A stretch of 23,931 nucleotides of DNA from Actinobacteria bacterium UBA912. GTDB taxonomy: Bacteria; Actinomycetota; Coriobacteriia; Anaerosomatales; UBA912. Shown here piece after piece: positions 1-8,081 of the stretch (within the stretch, counting starts at the first letter, position 1; each line of letters begins with the position of its first letter). The notes beneath the pieces are model-generated. The model saw nothing but the letters and a program-made list of their open reading frames with translations, was not told where the DNA came from and searched no databases. Position numbers and translations under genes: made by a program. Where the stretch lies: the NCBI GenBank assembly GCA_002293965.1, contig DBEG01000124.1, positions 1-23,931 on the forward strand, in the 5' to 3' direction.

Positions 1-811
1 TGAAGTCCGGACTCCACTGCGACAACCTGCGGGCGATGACCTCCATCGCCTCGGGGTTGTCGTCGATGAGTAGCGCCCGCCTTTCGGCCAAAAGCGCCGC
101 TTCGGCCGTGGTGCCACTTCCCGCGAAGAAGTCCATCACGAGATCACCAGGGTTCGAGTGGACGGCGATGATGCGATTCAGGATCCCTAGCGGCTTCTGG
201 GTCGGATAACCCGTTCGCTCCGACCCGGTGGTCGGAACGATCGTGTGCCACCAAGTGTCCGTCGGCGTCTTCCCGCGAGCGGCCTTCTCGGCACCTACGA
301 GCGTGGGCGCCATGTATGGGATGCGCTCCATCGCCTCGAAGTTGAAGGTGTATCGCGACGGATCGACCGCGTACCAGAGAATGTTGTCGTGCTTGGTCGG
401 CCATTTGGATTTCGAGCGAGCGCCGTAATCGTACGCCCAGATGATCTCGTTCATGAACGATTCCCGACCAAAGATCGAGTCCATCAGCACCTTGACGTAG
501 TGGACCTCACGGTAGTCGAGGTGGACGAAGATCGACCCATCGGTGGCGAGCAGCCGCCTAGCTTCGAGTAGCCTGGGCTCGATGAACTCCAGGTAGTCGT
601 CGAATGCGTCGGAATACTCACGGACGCTCCGCACCGAGGTGCGATACGTCTGGCCCTGGAAGCCCTTCCGGCTCGCCGACCCATCCCGCACTGTGCGAAC
701 GCTCTTGAGGGCCTGGCGCTTGCCGGTGTTGAACGGCGGGTCGATGTAGACCAGGTTGCAGATGCCGGAGTCCAGGGTTCGCATCACCTCGAGGTTGTCA
801 CCGAAGTGCAC
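1..811 (-). CDS. Beta-class site-specific DNA methyltransferase (partial, C-terminus cut by the window edge)
   Basis: Reading the reverse strand gives an open frame with the hallmarks of an adenine-N6 / cytosine-N4 DNA methyltransferase. The catalytic motif IV is YIDPPFNTGK about 25 residues from the N-terminus, and the SAM-binding motif I is FAGSGTT near the C-terminus, preceded by PTQKPLGI. Motif IV before motif I is the beta-class order. Motif IV in the DPPF form favours adenine-N6, but that is family knowledge. The frame follows the UPF0182 gene in the same reading frame after only a short gap. The GTG at 809-811 gives the expected short N-terminus (VHFGDNLEV) but has a poor ribosome binding site. 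A CTG at 842-844 lies 9 nt behind a perfect AGGAGG and may be the real start. Target specificity cannot be read, and no restriction endonuclease is visible in the window. The frame is open to base 1, so the last residues are missing. Confidence 0.85.
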   Translation of the reverse strand, partial: MHFGDNLEVMRTLDSGICNLVYIDPPFNTGKRQALKSVRTVRDGSASRKGFQGQTYRTSVRSVREYSDAFDDYLEFIEPRLLEARRLLATDGSIFVHLDYREVHYVKVLMDSIFGRESFMNEIIWAYDYGARSKSKWPTKHDNILWYAVDPSRYTFNFEAMERIPYMAPTLVGAEKAARGKTPTDTWWHTIVPTTGSERTGYPTQKPLGILNRIIAVHSNPGDLVMDFFAGSGTTAEAALLAERRALLIDDNPEAMEVIARRLSQWSPDF

Positions 812-865
812 CTCGAGGTCTCGCCTGCCGCCTGAAGACTCCAGCCCTGCTGCCCTCCTCGCCGA

Positions 866-3613
866 CTACGGAGTGACTGTCGGTTCGGTAGAGCCCGGCT
901 CTACCAGTCGCGAGAGCACGTCGCCAAGCTGGTCGATGAGCCTGCCGTACTCGGCCCAATCGCCCTCTCGCTGGCTGGCGATTGCCTGCTCGAACAAGTC
1001 ACGAGCGGTACGGGCATCCGCAGCCGGGTCGGTCGGCGGGGCGCCTTCGCCCCCATCTACCACTGGAACCTGAGCCGCCTCACCGAAGGCGGCAAGCAAT
1101 GCCGCTTCGAGGTCGGGTGCCATCTCCACGCTATCGCCGTAGACTACCAGCACCCGTGTGAGCTCTGGAATCGAGGCTTGCTCGGCCTGCAGGTAGAGCG
1201 GCTGGATGTAAATCACTGACTCCTCGAGCGGTATCACGAGCATGCTGCCGAAGATGACCTGGCTGCCGCGCTGGCCCCAAAGCGAGAGCTGCGGTGATAT
1301 CTCCTCATCCTGGTTGATGCGCGCTCGGATCTGATCGGGGCCGAGCACGACTCGATCCTTCGGGAATCGATAGACGACAGTCGCGCCGTAGTTGTCCGGA
1401 TCCGAACTCGTCGCCATCCAGCCGATCATGTTGTCCCTACCCCGCGGGGTGAAAGGCATGATCATCTTGAAGTCCTCGGACTCATCACCTGGCAAGCGAC
1501 TGAGCACATAGTATGGCTGCATCGGACCCTCGGGCGTACCCTCGCCTGGGAACTCCCAGATGTCTTCCTTGTTGTAGAAGACCCGTGTGTTGGTCATGTG
1601 ATAGCGCCTGAAAACCTCTGCCTGCAGGGTGAACAAATCCGCAGGGTACCTAAAGTGTTCGGCCAATCCCTCGGGGAGTTCGGACATGTCGGTGAGCAGG
1701 CCGGGCATGATCTCGCTCCATGCTGCGAGGATGGGGTCCTGCGTGTCGAATGCGTAGAGGGTCGTCGTCCCGTCGTACGCGTCGACAGTGACCTTCACCG
1801 AGTTGCGGATGTAGTTGACCCCGCCGTGGGGCTGCGAGTAAGGGAAGTGGTCGGAGTGGGTGAATCCGTCGAGCACCCAAAGAACCCTGCCCTCATGGAT
1901 AACCGGATATGGATCGGAGTCCAAGATGAGCCAGGGGGCGAGTTTCTGGACCCTGGTCACGATGTCCCTATGGAAGAGGACCCTGCTGTCCGGCTCGATA
2001 TACCGGCTGAACAGTATCTGGGAGTCCCCGAAACGCATCGCGAACAGCGCCCTGTTGAAGAGGTTGCCGATGTCGACGCCGCCAGTCCCTTCCCAGAAGG
2101 TCTCGGCATTCGTCTCGCCCATGGGGAAGTCGAACTCCGGAAGGCTCGTATCGACGATGACGTAGTCATCCGTAAGCTCGCCGAAGTAGATGCCCGGCCG
2201 CGTCACCGTCACCTCTATCGAGGAGCGCGGGGGGATGTCGGAGATAAAGAACTGTGGGAAGCCGCGACCATCCACCTCGTTCACGGGGCTCATGACAACG
2301 CCGAAGCCATGGGTGTACACAAGGTGTCTGTTGATCCAAGTCTGAGCCCTAGGGTCCAGCAGGTTCACGTCGAGCTCGCGCGCGGCTATCAGTACCTGTC
2401 GCTGCTTGTCATCAAGCGTGTATCGATCCACGTCAACGTCGTTGAAGGTGTAGTACTGCCGAATGATCTGCAGCTGTCTGTACGCCTGGGTCACCGTGTC
2501 CGGATCCCAGAGCCTGATGTTGTCGAGGGTGTCTTGGTTCGCGGCGATATCCTCGGCAGTCAACGCCTGGTCGGCGGGGAACTCCCTTGTCTCGATATCA
2601 TCCAAGCCGAAGGCCTTGCGCGTCGCTTCGATGTTGCGTTTGATGTAGGGCTCCTCGGCAGCTAGCTCGTTGGGGTTGACCCTGAAGCGCTGGATGACCT
2701 CGGGGTAGACGCCGCCCACGAGCACCGCAGCAACCAACCATACGGCAAGCGCAAGGATCGGCAAGCGCCATCCTTGGATGCGGATGTTGATAAGGAGGGC
2801 CACGGCGGTCACTAGCGAGACCACGATGAGTATCTGGTATGCGGGTATCTGTGCATGAATGTCGGTGAATGAGGCGCCGAAAACCTGCCCTCTGTCGGAG
2901 AAGTTCAGTTCGAAGATGCGCAGATAGTAGTCGAAGGCCTTGCTCACGATGGCAAGACCGGCAAGAACCGACAGGTGTGCCTTGACCTGCGGTGCGAACC
3001 CTCGGCTGCGCGCCCAAGGTTGGATCGCGCCACCAACCAGATAGACGAACGCCGTTGCGATGACCGCAAGGATGAGGATCGATGTGAGCCAGTCAGCGAC
3101 TAGACGCAGCAGCGGCAGGGTGAACACGAAGAAGCTGACATCAAGCGCGAACTGCGGGTCTACAAGGTCGAACGGCTGAGCAACCATGGCCAGTCTAACC
3201 ATGTCCCAAGTTGGCGCCATCGAAATGCCCACCAGGGCACTGAGCACGATCGAGCCAATGAGGATGACCTTCTTCACCACCGGGCCGATGCGGTTACGAA
3301 ACGCATTGATCGTTTCCTCGAGCTGGGGTGAGAACTGATCGGTGAAGGAGGTGAGGACCGGCCTTGCCAACTTCTTCGCCAACCGGGCATTCAGATACAC
3401 GATCAGGAATGTCGCAACGCCGAATGCCGTACCAGTAAGCAATGCGCTGAGCAGACCGGTGGTGAAAACCACTCCCTGGCCCATGTCCGCAAACCACCAG
3501 TAGTCCGTGAGCATGGTGACGCCCCACGTAAGTAGCGGAAAGCCAATGAAGGCTATCGCTGCGATGATCCAACCGATGCGACTAGAAGAGGATTGTGGCG
3601 GGGAGGCGATCAT
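866..3613 (-). CDS. UPF0182 family large membrane protein
   Basis: A 915-residue protein that matches the UPF0182 (COG1615) family in length and layout. About seven hydrophobic segments lie in the first 305 residues (roughly 13-35, 49-74, 114-134, 157-195, 212-225, 257-277, 284-303). A long extracytoplasmic domain of about 500 residues follows, then an acidic, Pro/Thr-rich tail ending in a coiled-coil-like stretch. Family-like stretches include YTHGFGVVMSPVNEV and FAMRFGD. The molecular function of the family is not established; it is widespread in Actinobacteria and also found in Firmicutes and Cyanobacteria. The ATG at 3611-3613 follows AGGAAAGG at good spacing. It begins 40 nt after the HD-GYP stop on the same strand, so read-through from that operon is possible. 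The DNA methyltransferase gene follows closely downstream. Confidence 0.92.
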   Translation of the reverse strand: MIASPPQSSSSRIGWIIAAIAFIGFPLLTWGVTMLTDYWWFADMGQGVVFTTGLLSALLTGTAFGVATFLIVYLNARLAKKLARPVLTSFTDQFSPQLEETINAFRNRIGPVVKKVILIGSIVLSALVGISMAPTWDMVRLAMVAQPFDLVDPQFALDVSFFVFTLPLLRLVADWLTSILILAVIATAFVYLVGGAIQPWARSRGFAPQVKAHLSVLAGLAIVSKAFDYYLRIFELNFSDRGQVFGASFTDIHAQIPAYQILIVVSLVTAVALLINIRIQGWRLPILALAVWLVAAVLVGGVYPEVIQRFRVNPNELAAEEPYIKRNIEATRKAFGLDDIETREFPADQALTAEDIAANQDTLDNIRLWDPDTVTQAYRQLQIIRQYYTFNDVDVDRYTLDDKQRQVLIAARELDVNLLDPRAQTWINRHLVYTHGFGVVMSPVNEVDGRGFPQFFISDIPPRSSIEVTVTRPGIYFGELTDDYVIVDTSLPEFDFPMGETNAETFWEGTGGVDIGNLFNRALFAMRFGDSQILFSRYIEPDSRVLFHRDIVTRVQKLAPWLILDSDPYPVIHEGRVLWVLDGFTHSDHFPYSQPHGGVNYIRNSVKVTVDAYDGTTTLYAFDTQDPILAAWSEIMPGLLTDMSELPEGLAEHFRYPADLFTLQAEVFRRYHMTNTRVFYNKEDIWEFPGEGTPEGPMQPYYVLSRLPGDESEDFKMIMPFTPRGRDNMIGWMATSSDPDNYGATVVYRFPKDRVVLGPDQIRARINQDEEISPQLSLWGQRGSQVIFGSMLVIPLEESVIYIQPLYLQAEQASIPELTRVLVVYGDSVEMAPDLEAALLAAFGEAAQVPVVDGGEGAPPTDPAADARTARDLFEQAIASQREGDWAEYGRLIDQLGDVLSRLVEPGSTEPTVTP

Positions 3614-3653
3614 CGAGGCCCTTTCCTGTTACAGATATTGGGGAAACAAGATA

Positions 3654-5099
3654 TCAGAGATAATCTCCGACATCTATGTTGAGGTCCTGCGGATCCAAGA
3701 CGGCCGTAACGGCGAGCTGGCTTTCAGCCGACAAGTCAACTGCGTGTCCTTCAATCATCGTTCCGTCTTGTTCCGTAATCACTTTGACAACCGGCTTGAG
3801 CAAATCGTTAGCGCTCGGGTGCATGACGATACCTACACGGGAATCCGACAGCCGAACGACCGACCTAGGTGGATATATACCCATGATCAAGGTGAACAGT
3901 CGGGTCAAAGTTGGATCAAGTGCAACGTTACCGCTTTCAGCCAGAACCTGCATAGACTCGACGGCGGTCCGAGCCGAACTATACGCCCGCCGCGAGGTCA
4001 TCGCATCGAATGCGTCGGCGACCGCCACGATTCGGGAGGCAAGATGCTGTGGCCGACTGTTCATTACTGCTGGGTATCCATTGCCGTCATACCGCTGATG
4101 GTGCTCGTGGATGATTACCAGTGCGGCTTTGTCCAACCCAGGAATCGATGCGGCCTGGATTGCGCCTGCAACGGGATGGTTCTTGATGGTGGTCCACTCC
4201 TCGGCGGTAAGGGGACCTGGCTTGTTCAGAATATCTAAGCTGATGGACATCTTCCCAATGTCATGGAGCAGGGCCCCCGTCCCGAGTGCCACGAGGAACC
4301 TTGAATCCTGCGTGAGAGTCGATCCAAGAGCGAGAGAGAGTATTGCTACATTCGCACAATGGTAGTACGTGTACTCGTCGTAACTCTTGAGGCCCGCGAG
4401 TTCGAGCATCGCATATCTATTCGAAACCACGTTATCTACTAGAGAACGAACGGAGCCTCTGACCATGGCCCCGTTGACGGTACGATTGCGGCTAATTAAA
4501 TTGTCTACTTCCCTGAGAAGCCCAATCGCATCGTCATAGGATGCTCGGGCATCTTCTGGAGTGAGCTCGGATTTTTCGATGCTTCGCAAAGCCTTGATCG
4601 TTCCGACTGCAATGTTGGTCACATCGGCCTCGGTGAACATGCGCGATAAGCCACCCGCCACAGACGCGCTGAGCGGATCCGTGGCCATGATCGAAATTCC
4701 GCGCGATAGCTCAGACATCGTTAGCCCGCGCCTGAAAACGATGCTCCCTACACCCAGCGCCATCAGATCCCTAATCAGTTGATCGAAGATGACGCTTTCT
4801 TCGGGGAGGAACTGCTGACCAAAGTGAAGCTCGCTCTCGTACAGCGCAATCTCGACATCCACGCCTTCTCGGAAGAATCGATCGAGGGCGTCGAAGAGTC
4901 CGGCCACTGTGGCCTCGCTGGCAGGATGGTCGGAAGCATAGAACAAGATCGTCTTCCGGGCACCGTAGAACTTTGCCAATAGGTCGCGCGCTCGTTGAAT
5001 CTGATTGACTGAGTAGACCACAGCCTGGAGCGAAGATGTTGTCGTACCGGACGACATCGATTCGTCCCCCATAACATCAGTGTTTTGTGGCTCCGTCAC
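3654..5099 (-). CDS. HD-GYP domain cyclic-di-GMP phosphodiesterase-like protein
   Basis: A 481-residue cytoplasmic protein with no membrane segment. The HD-GYP domain spans about residues 240-410: YHCANV with His247, HDIGK at 279-283, NHP at 307-309, HEHHQRYDGNGYP at 331-343 and VADAFDAM at 360-367. All recognisable metal and GYP residues are present, so it is probably an active c-di-GMP (or cGAMP-type) hydrolase; activity is inferred. Residues about 40-145 form a separate N-terminal module that resembles the N-terminus of the HEAT protein encoded just upstream. Residues about 410-470 are the beta-rich tail (PRSVVRLSD) often seen after HD-GYP domains. The start is GTG at 5097-5099, overlapping the upstream TGA as GTGA, with AAGGAGA about 8 nt before it. 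In-frame ATGs shortly downstream are less likely. Base composition looks less GC-rich than the flanking operons. Confidence 0.93.
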   Translation of the reverse strand: MTEPQNTDVMGDESMSSGTTTSSLQAVVYSVNQIQRARDLLAKFYGARKTILFYASDHPASEATVAGLFDALDRFFREGVDVEIALYESELHFGQQFLPEESVIFDQLIRDLMALGVGSIVFRRGLTMSELSRGISIMATDPLSASVAGGLSRMFTEADVTNIAVGTIKALRSIEKSELTPEDARASYDDAIGLLREVDNLISRNRTVNGAMVRGSVRSLVDNVVSNRYAMLELAGLKSYDEYTYYHCANVAILSLALGSTLTQDSRFLVALGTGALLHDIGKMSISLDILNKPGPLTAEEWTTIKNHPVAGAIQAASIPGLDKAALVIIHEHHQRYDGNGYPAVMNSRPQHLASRIVAVADAFDAMTSRRAYSSARTAVESMQVLAESGNVALDPTLTRLFTLIMGIYPPRSVVRLSDSRVGIVMHPSANDLLKPVVKVITEQDGTMIEGHAVDLSAESQLAVTAVLDPQDLNIDVGDYL

Positions 5100-7267
5100 T
5101 GTGCATCTCTCCTTGACTGCTGATCCAGTTCGTTGATCGCTGCAAGGGCGTCCTCGGCTGCCACCTTCAGTTCACGCATCCGCCCCGCCCCGAGCAGACT
5201 GCGGCGACCCACCAAGCCCTCGAGAAACGGCACCGCCTCTTTCGATCCGATTGCACCTAAGGCCCCGATTGCCTCGATTCGTGCCGGCATCTCGCGGTTG
5301 CCCAGTCCCTCGCCGGCAGCGACTTCTTTGAGCGCCGGCACAGCAATGGCAACGTGGGCCATCCCCAGATAGCGAGCAGCCAGTTGGACATTAGCAACAT
5401 CAGGGTCGCTAAGAGCGGCAACCAGCATCTCCTCAGCGGTCTTGGTCTTCACGCCAAAGAGCGCGCGGATGGTTTCTCGTCGCACTCTGGCATCACTGTG
5501 TCGAAGCGTTTTCTCGAGGTACCCGAGTATCTCGGGTCGCCTAGTCCTGCCCAAAATATGAACGACGTTGCGCACGAAGTACCAGCGGCCGTCGCTAACG
5601 TGTCCCCCGAGGCTGTCGATCCCGAAATCAGCACGGGCCGCAATAAGATCTACCAGCGTCTTCCTGGCAGCTCGGTCCGGTTCATCTGCCAGCGCCTCCA
5701 AAAGCGGTCGGATTGCTGAGTCGCCGAGGGCGTCCAACAACCGTAGGCAGGCATCGTGTTCCGGCGTCCCATCGCCGTAAACCCGGACAGCCATCGCGAT
5801 AGCTGCCATCTCTTTGATGCCGGCAAGGCGACTGAAAGCGGCACGCACCCGTGCGACTCGCTCTGCGGGAAATCCCGGGTCCGCTAGCATGTTGCCCAGA
5901 ATTGAGGCCACATCTGCCGCCACCTGGTAATCGCCACGCGCGATGGTCACCTCAAGGTGATCTTCGAGCTGCGACATCATAGATGAGAATCCTTCGCCAG
6001 TACTTTCTGAGGCCACGATAAGTGCCATTGTAAAGACCACGTCGCCGTCGGTTATCCCCACAATGGCTTCTTCCTGCAGTGCAGTGACGCCGGAGTCGTC
6101 CATAAATTCACTGACTGTCATTCTAGGGGTAAGCTCCAGCAGTTCGAGAATTGAAAGTGACTCCGGATTGGCCCCTGTCTCCGATCCGCCGTCTGCAATC
6201 TTCAGCCGAGTGGGCACCGCTTCTTCAAGAATCGCCTGAGTCTCTGCTGATGAGTAGCCGGCTGTAAGCATCGCAGCTCCTGCCGACGCCAGAATATCCT
6301 CGCGAGAAGCCTGAGAAAGGTACACTATGTTGCGGATAGCTCTGGCTATCCCGGCCGCTGAGGCCGCGCGGTGATCTGACCCCTCTGCTAGCACACGAAA
6401 TAGTTCGTCAACGTCCATCTGTCTGACCAGATTAGCGATTGCCTCGTCGGTTCGGACTCCAGGCAACAGCACATTGGAAAGCGCTGCGTAACGGACATCT
6501 GGACTCAACTCCATGACAGCCTCGGCCAGATTCCGGAGAGCTGAAGCACGTTCGGAATCCTTTGCGCTGTTCGCTGCCTGAGAGAACTGCTCGATTTTCA
6601 GGTTGCGCGCTGCCTCCGCCGGATCGATTCCGCGATCGGCGGTAGTTTCAATGAAGTAGCCACTGAGCACCTGTTTTTCGCCGAGGATCCGCGCGAGAAT
6701 CCTCTGGTCTCGTGGTCTTCCGGCGCTCGCCGCTTGCAGAATCTCAGTCACCTGAGAGGGTGAAGGTGGCCAATCTTCTGCATCGATTTCGTCTGCGGCC
6801 TCTGTGGCCATGTCGCTCTCTACGATGAGAGTGGTGGCTTCGACAACGGTAATCGAGTGGACGCCGCCGTCCCACAACCTAGTCTCCACTCCGCCAGCGG
6901 CGAATAATTCGGAGGGCTTCGCCTTGAGGGTCTCGAGAAAAACCAGCACGTCACCAGCGGTCGCCCCGGGGTGGAATCGTATCTCTGCCACCCGGCGCTT
7001 ATACAACTCCTGGGCGAAGGATTCGAACACGGGCTTGCCTTCGAAGACGACCTGCCCTTCGAATATCAGCCCTTTCTTGGTCACAATCAAATTCATGTTG
7101 GCATACTTGCCGAAGATCAAATCCAACAACTTGACGATCTCGTCGGCGTTCTCGCGAGGCACACTGCTGGAGATTGGATACAGTGCAACGGCCTTCATCG
7201 TAATCAGGAGCTGCTTTACGAATCGCTCGATGATTGCCGGAACACTAGGGCTATCCTTGGAGCCCAC
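5096..7267 (-). CDS. HEAT-repeat protein with N-terminal module shared with its HD-GYP neighbour
   Basis: A soluble, largely helical protein of 723 residues from the chosen start. The last 200 residues show clear HEAT-type repeats of about 31 residues with Pro/Ala/Arg patterns (for example DARVRRETIRALFG and EALGAIGSKEAVPFLEGL-like units). The middle is also helical and repeat-like. Residues about 20-120 form a non-HEAT module (MKAVALYP, GLIFEGQVVFEGKPVF, IRFHPGATAGDV) that aligns by eye with the N-terminus of the HD-GYP protein. HEAT proteins are scaffolds, so it probably partners the phosphodiesterase; that is inference. The open frame extends to an ATG at 7373-7375, but a TATAAT at 7332-7337 would place transcription start inside that extension. 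GTG at 7265-7267 sits 9 nt from AGGAGG (7277-7282), so I chose it. The stop overlaps the HD-GYP start by 4 nt. Confidence 0.85.
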   Translation of the reverse strand: MGSKDSPSVPAIIERFVKQLLITMKAVALYPISSSVPRENADEIVKLLDLIFGKYANMNLIVTKKGLIFEGQVVFEGKPVFESFAQELYKRRVAEIRFHPGATAGDVLVFLETLKAKPSELFAAGGVETRLWDGGVHSITVVEATTLIVESDMATEAADEIDAEDWPPSPSQVTEILQAASAGRPRDQRILARILGEKQVLSGYFIETTADRGIDPAEAARNLKIEQFSQAANSAKDSERASALRNLAEAVMELSPDVRYAALSNVLLPGVRTDEAIANLVRQMDVDELFRVLAEGSDHRAASAAGIARAIRNIVYLSQASREDILASAGAAMLTAGYSSAETQAILEEAVPTRLKIADGGSETGANPESLSILELLELTPRMTVSEFMDDSGVTALQEEAIVGITDGDVVFTMALIVASESTGEGFSSMMSQLEDHLEVTIARGDYQVAADVASILGNMLADPGFPAERVARVRAAFSRLAGIKEMAAIAMAVRVYGDGTPEHDACLRLLDALGDSAIRPLLEALADEPDRAARKTLVDLIAARADFGIDSLGGHVSDGRWYFVRNVVHILGRTRRPEILGYLEKTLRHSDARVRRETIRALFGVKTKTAEEMLVAALSDPDVANVQLAARYLGMAHVAIAVPALKEVAAGEGLGNREMPARIEAIGALGAIGSKEAVPFLEGLVGRRSLLGAGRMRELKVAAEDALAAINELDQQSRRDAQ

Positions 7268-7276
7268 AGGCACCCG

Positions 7277-7282
7277 CCTCCT
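7277..7282 (-). promoter_or_regulatory. Ribosome binding site deciding the HEAT-protein start
   Basis: Reverse-strand AGGAGG lies 9 nt before GTG 7265-7267 and only 3 nt before GTG 7271-7273. Spacing supports the former and argues against the more upstream ATG at 7373-7375, which has no comparable site. Confidence 0.65.
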
Positions 7283-7331
7283 AACTCGCCGAGCATCCCG
7301 GCGAAAAGTCCAGTTGGCCCGTCGCCAGCTC

Positions 7332-7339
7332 ATTATACT
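7332..7339. promoter_or_regulatory. Overlapping divergent -10 elements between the HEAT and maf genes
   Basis: The bases ATTATACT hold TATAAT on the reverse strand (7332-7337, perfect consensus) and TATACT on the forward strand (7334-7339). The two hexamers share the self-complementary TATA core. The reverse one would start an RNA near 7325, about 58 nt before the HEAT GTG. The forward one would start an RNA near 7346, about 28 nt before the maf ATG. No good -35 hexamer is seen on either side, so promoter strength is uncertain. Confidence 0.5.
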
Positions 7340-7357
7340 GGAGTACGACTTAACGAA

Positions 7358-7366
7358 TGCTATCAT
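7358..7366 (+). promoter_or_regulatory. Extended -10 that would give a leaderless maf transcript
   Basis: TGC followed by TATCAT is an extended -10 (TGn plus a five-of-six hexamer). Its start point falls at about 7373-7374, exactly on the maf ATG. No Shine-Dalgarno sequence precedes that ATG, which fits leaderless translation. Confidence 0.45.
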
Positions 7367-7373
7367 TTCCCGC

Positions 7374-8060
7374 ATGGCAGTCTCTCAAGGGAACATAATT
7401 CTGGCAAGCGCTTCGCCTCGCAGACGACGGTTGCTGGCGTGGCTTGGTCTGGAGTACCAAGTGATGGCTACCGATTCGCCAGAGTCTCTTGATTCTCCAC
7501 TCGCCGTGGATCCGTCGGCTCTCGCTGTATCACTTGCCGAAGAGAAGCTCGCGGCAGCGAGCGTTGCAGCCGATGACAACTGCCTGTTGATGGCGTTCGA
7601 CACAATCGTGGTGCGCGATGGAGAGCTTCTCGGAAAGCCCAGCGACGAAGCCGATGCACGCCGAATGCTGGCGCTTCTCGCCGACCGCACTCATCAAGTT
7701 GTGACCGGGTGCGCGATGCGACATCAGACCGCGGGCTATAACAGGCGATTCGCGGTTACCAGCGAGGTTCGCATGCGAGCTCTGTCCCCAGAGCGCGTCG
7801 ACCGTTGGCTCGCAAGCGGGGAGTATCTAGGCTGCGCGGGAGCGTACAACATCGAGAGTCAGATCGCCGAAGTCGGGCTCGATGACTGCTTTCAGAACGT
7901 TGCGGGTCTGCCCCTGTGTCATGTGTACTCGGCCCTGAGGGAGGTCTTCTCGGCAGATGAGAGCGGCGGGGAGAACCCCGGGCTACTAGATCCCATCGCC
8001 AAGTGCGACGCGGCTCTCGGACGCGCATGCTGTCTTGGCCCGAAGTTGGTCGGTGGGTAG
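7374..8060 (+). CDS. maf: Maf-family nucleoside triphosphate pyrophosphatase
   Basis: A 228-residue protein beginning ILASASPRRRRLL, the diagnostic N-terminal Maf/HAM1-fold motif. FDTIVV with the catalytic Asp, LGKP with the conserved Lys, TGCA and NVAGLPL near the C-terminus follow. Maf enzymes hydrolyse the pyrophosphate of non-canonical or modified nucleotides such as dTTP, UTP or m5-derivatives, and were first linked to septum inhibition. Two features are odd: the usual GAYGIQ motif reads GAYNIE, and there is a tail of about 35 residues past the usual end containing CCLG. The open frame continues upstream antisense to the HEAT gene, but the only sensible start is ATG 7374. Convergent with murJ, 21 nt apart, with no obvious terminator between them. 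Confidence 0.9.
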   Translation: MAVSQGNIILASASPRRRRLLAWLGLEYQVMATDSPESLDSPLAVDPSALAVSLAEEKLAAASVAADDNCLLMAFDTIVVRDGELLGKPSDEADARRMLALLADRTHQVVTGCAMRHQTAGYNRRFAVTSEVRMRALSPERVDRWLASGEYLGCAGAYNIESQIAEVGLDDCFQNVAGLPLCHVYSALREVFSADESGGENPGLLDPIAKCDAALGRACCLGPKLVGG

Positions 8061-8081
8061 ACGACGACCGTTAGCCGCCTG

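Noticed and set aside
1598..2665. Long plus-strand open frame (355 codons) antisense to the UPF0182 gene
   Set aside because: It reads as Val/Arg/Glu/Asp-rich low-logic sequence with no recognisable domain and mirrors the third-position GC bias of the true gene.
3634..3655. GATAT/ATATC inverted repeat between the HD-GYP and UPF0182 genes
   Set aside because: Five base pairs around a 12-nt loop is not enough to support an operator or terminator.
3507..4238. Plus-strand open frame (243 codons) across the UPF0182/HD-GYP junction
   Set aside because: It is antisense to two well-supported genes and has no domain or ribosome binding site.
4331..4345. HD-GYP motif HHQ instead of HHE considered as a catalytic loss
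   Set aside because: The metal-binding His and Asp residues and the GYP motif are all present, and Gln at this place is found in apparently functional family members, so inactivation is not supported.
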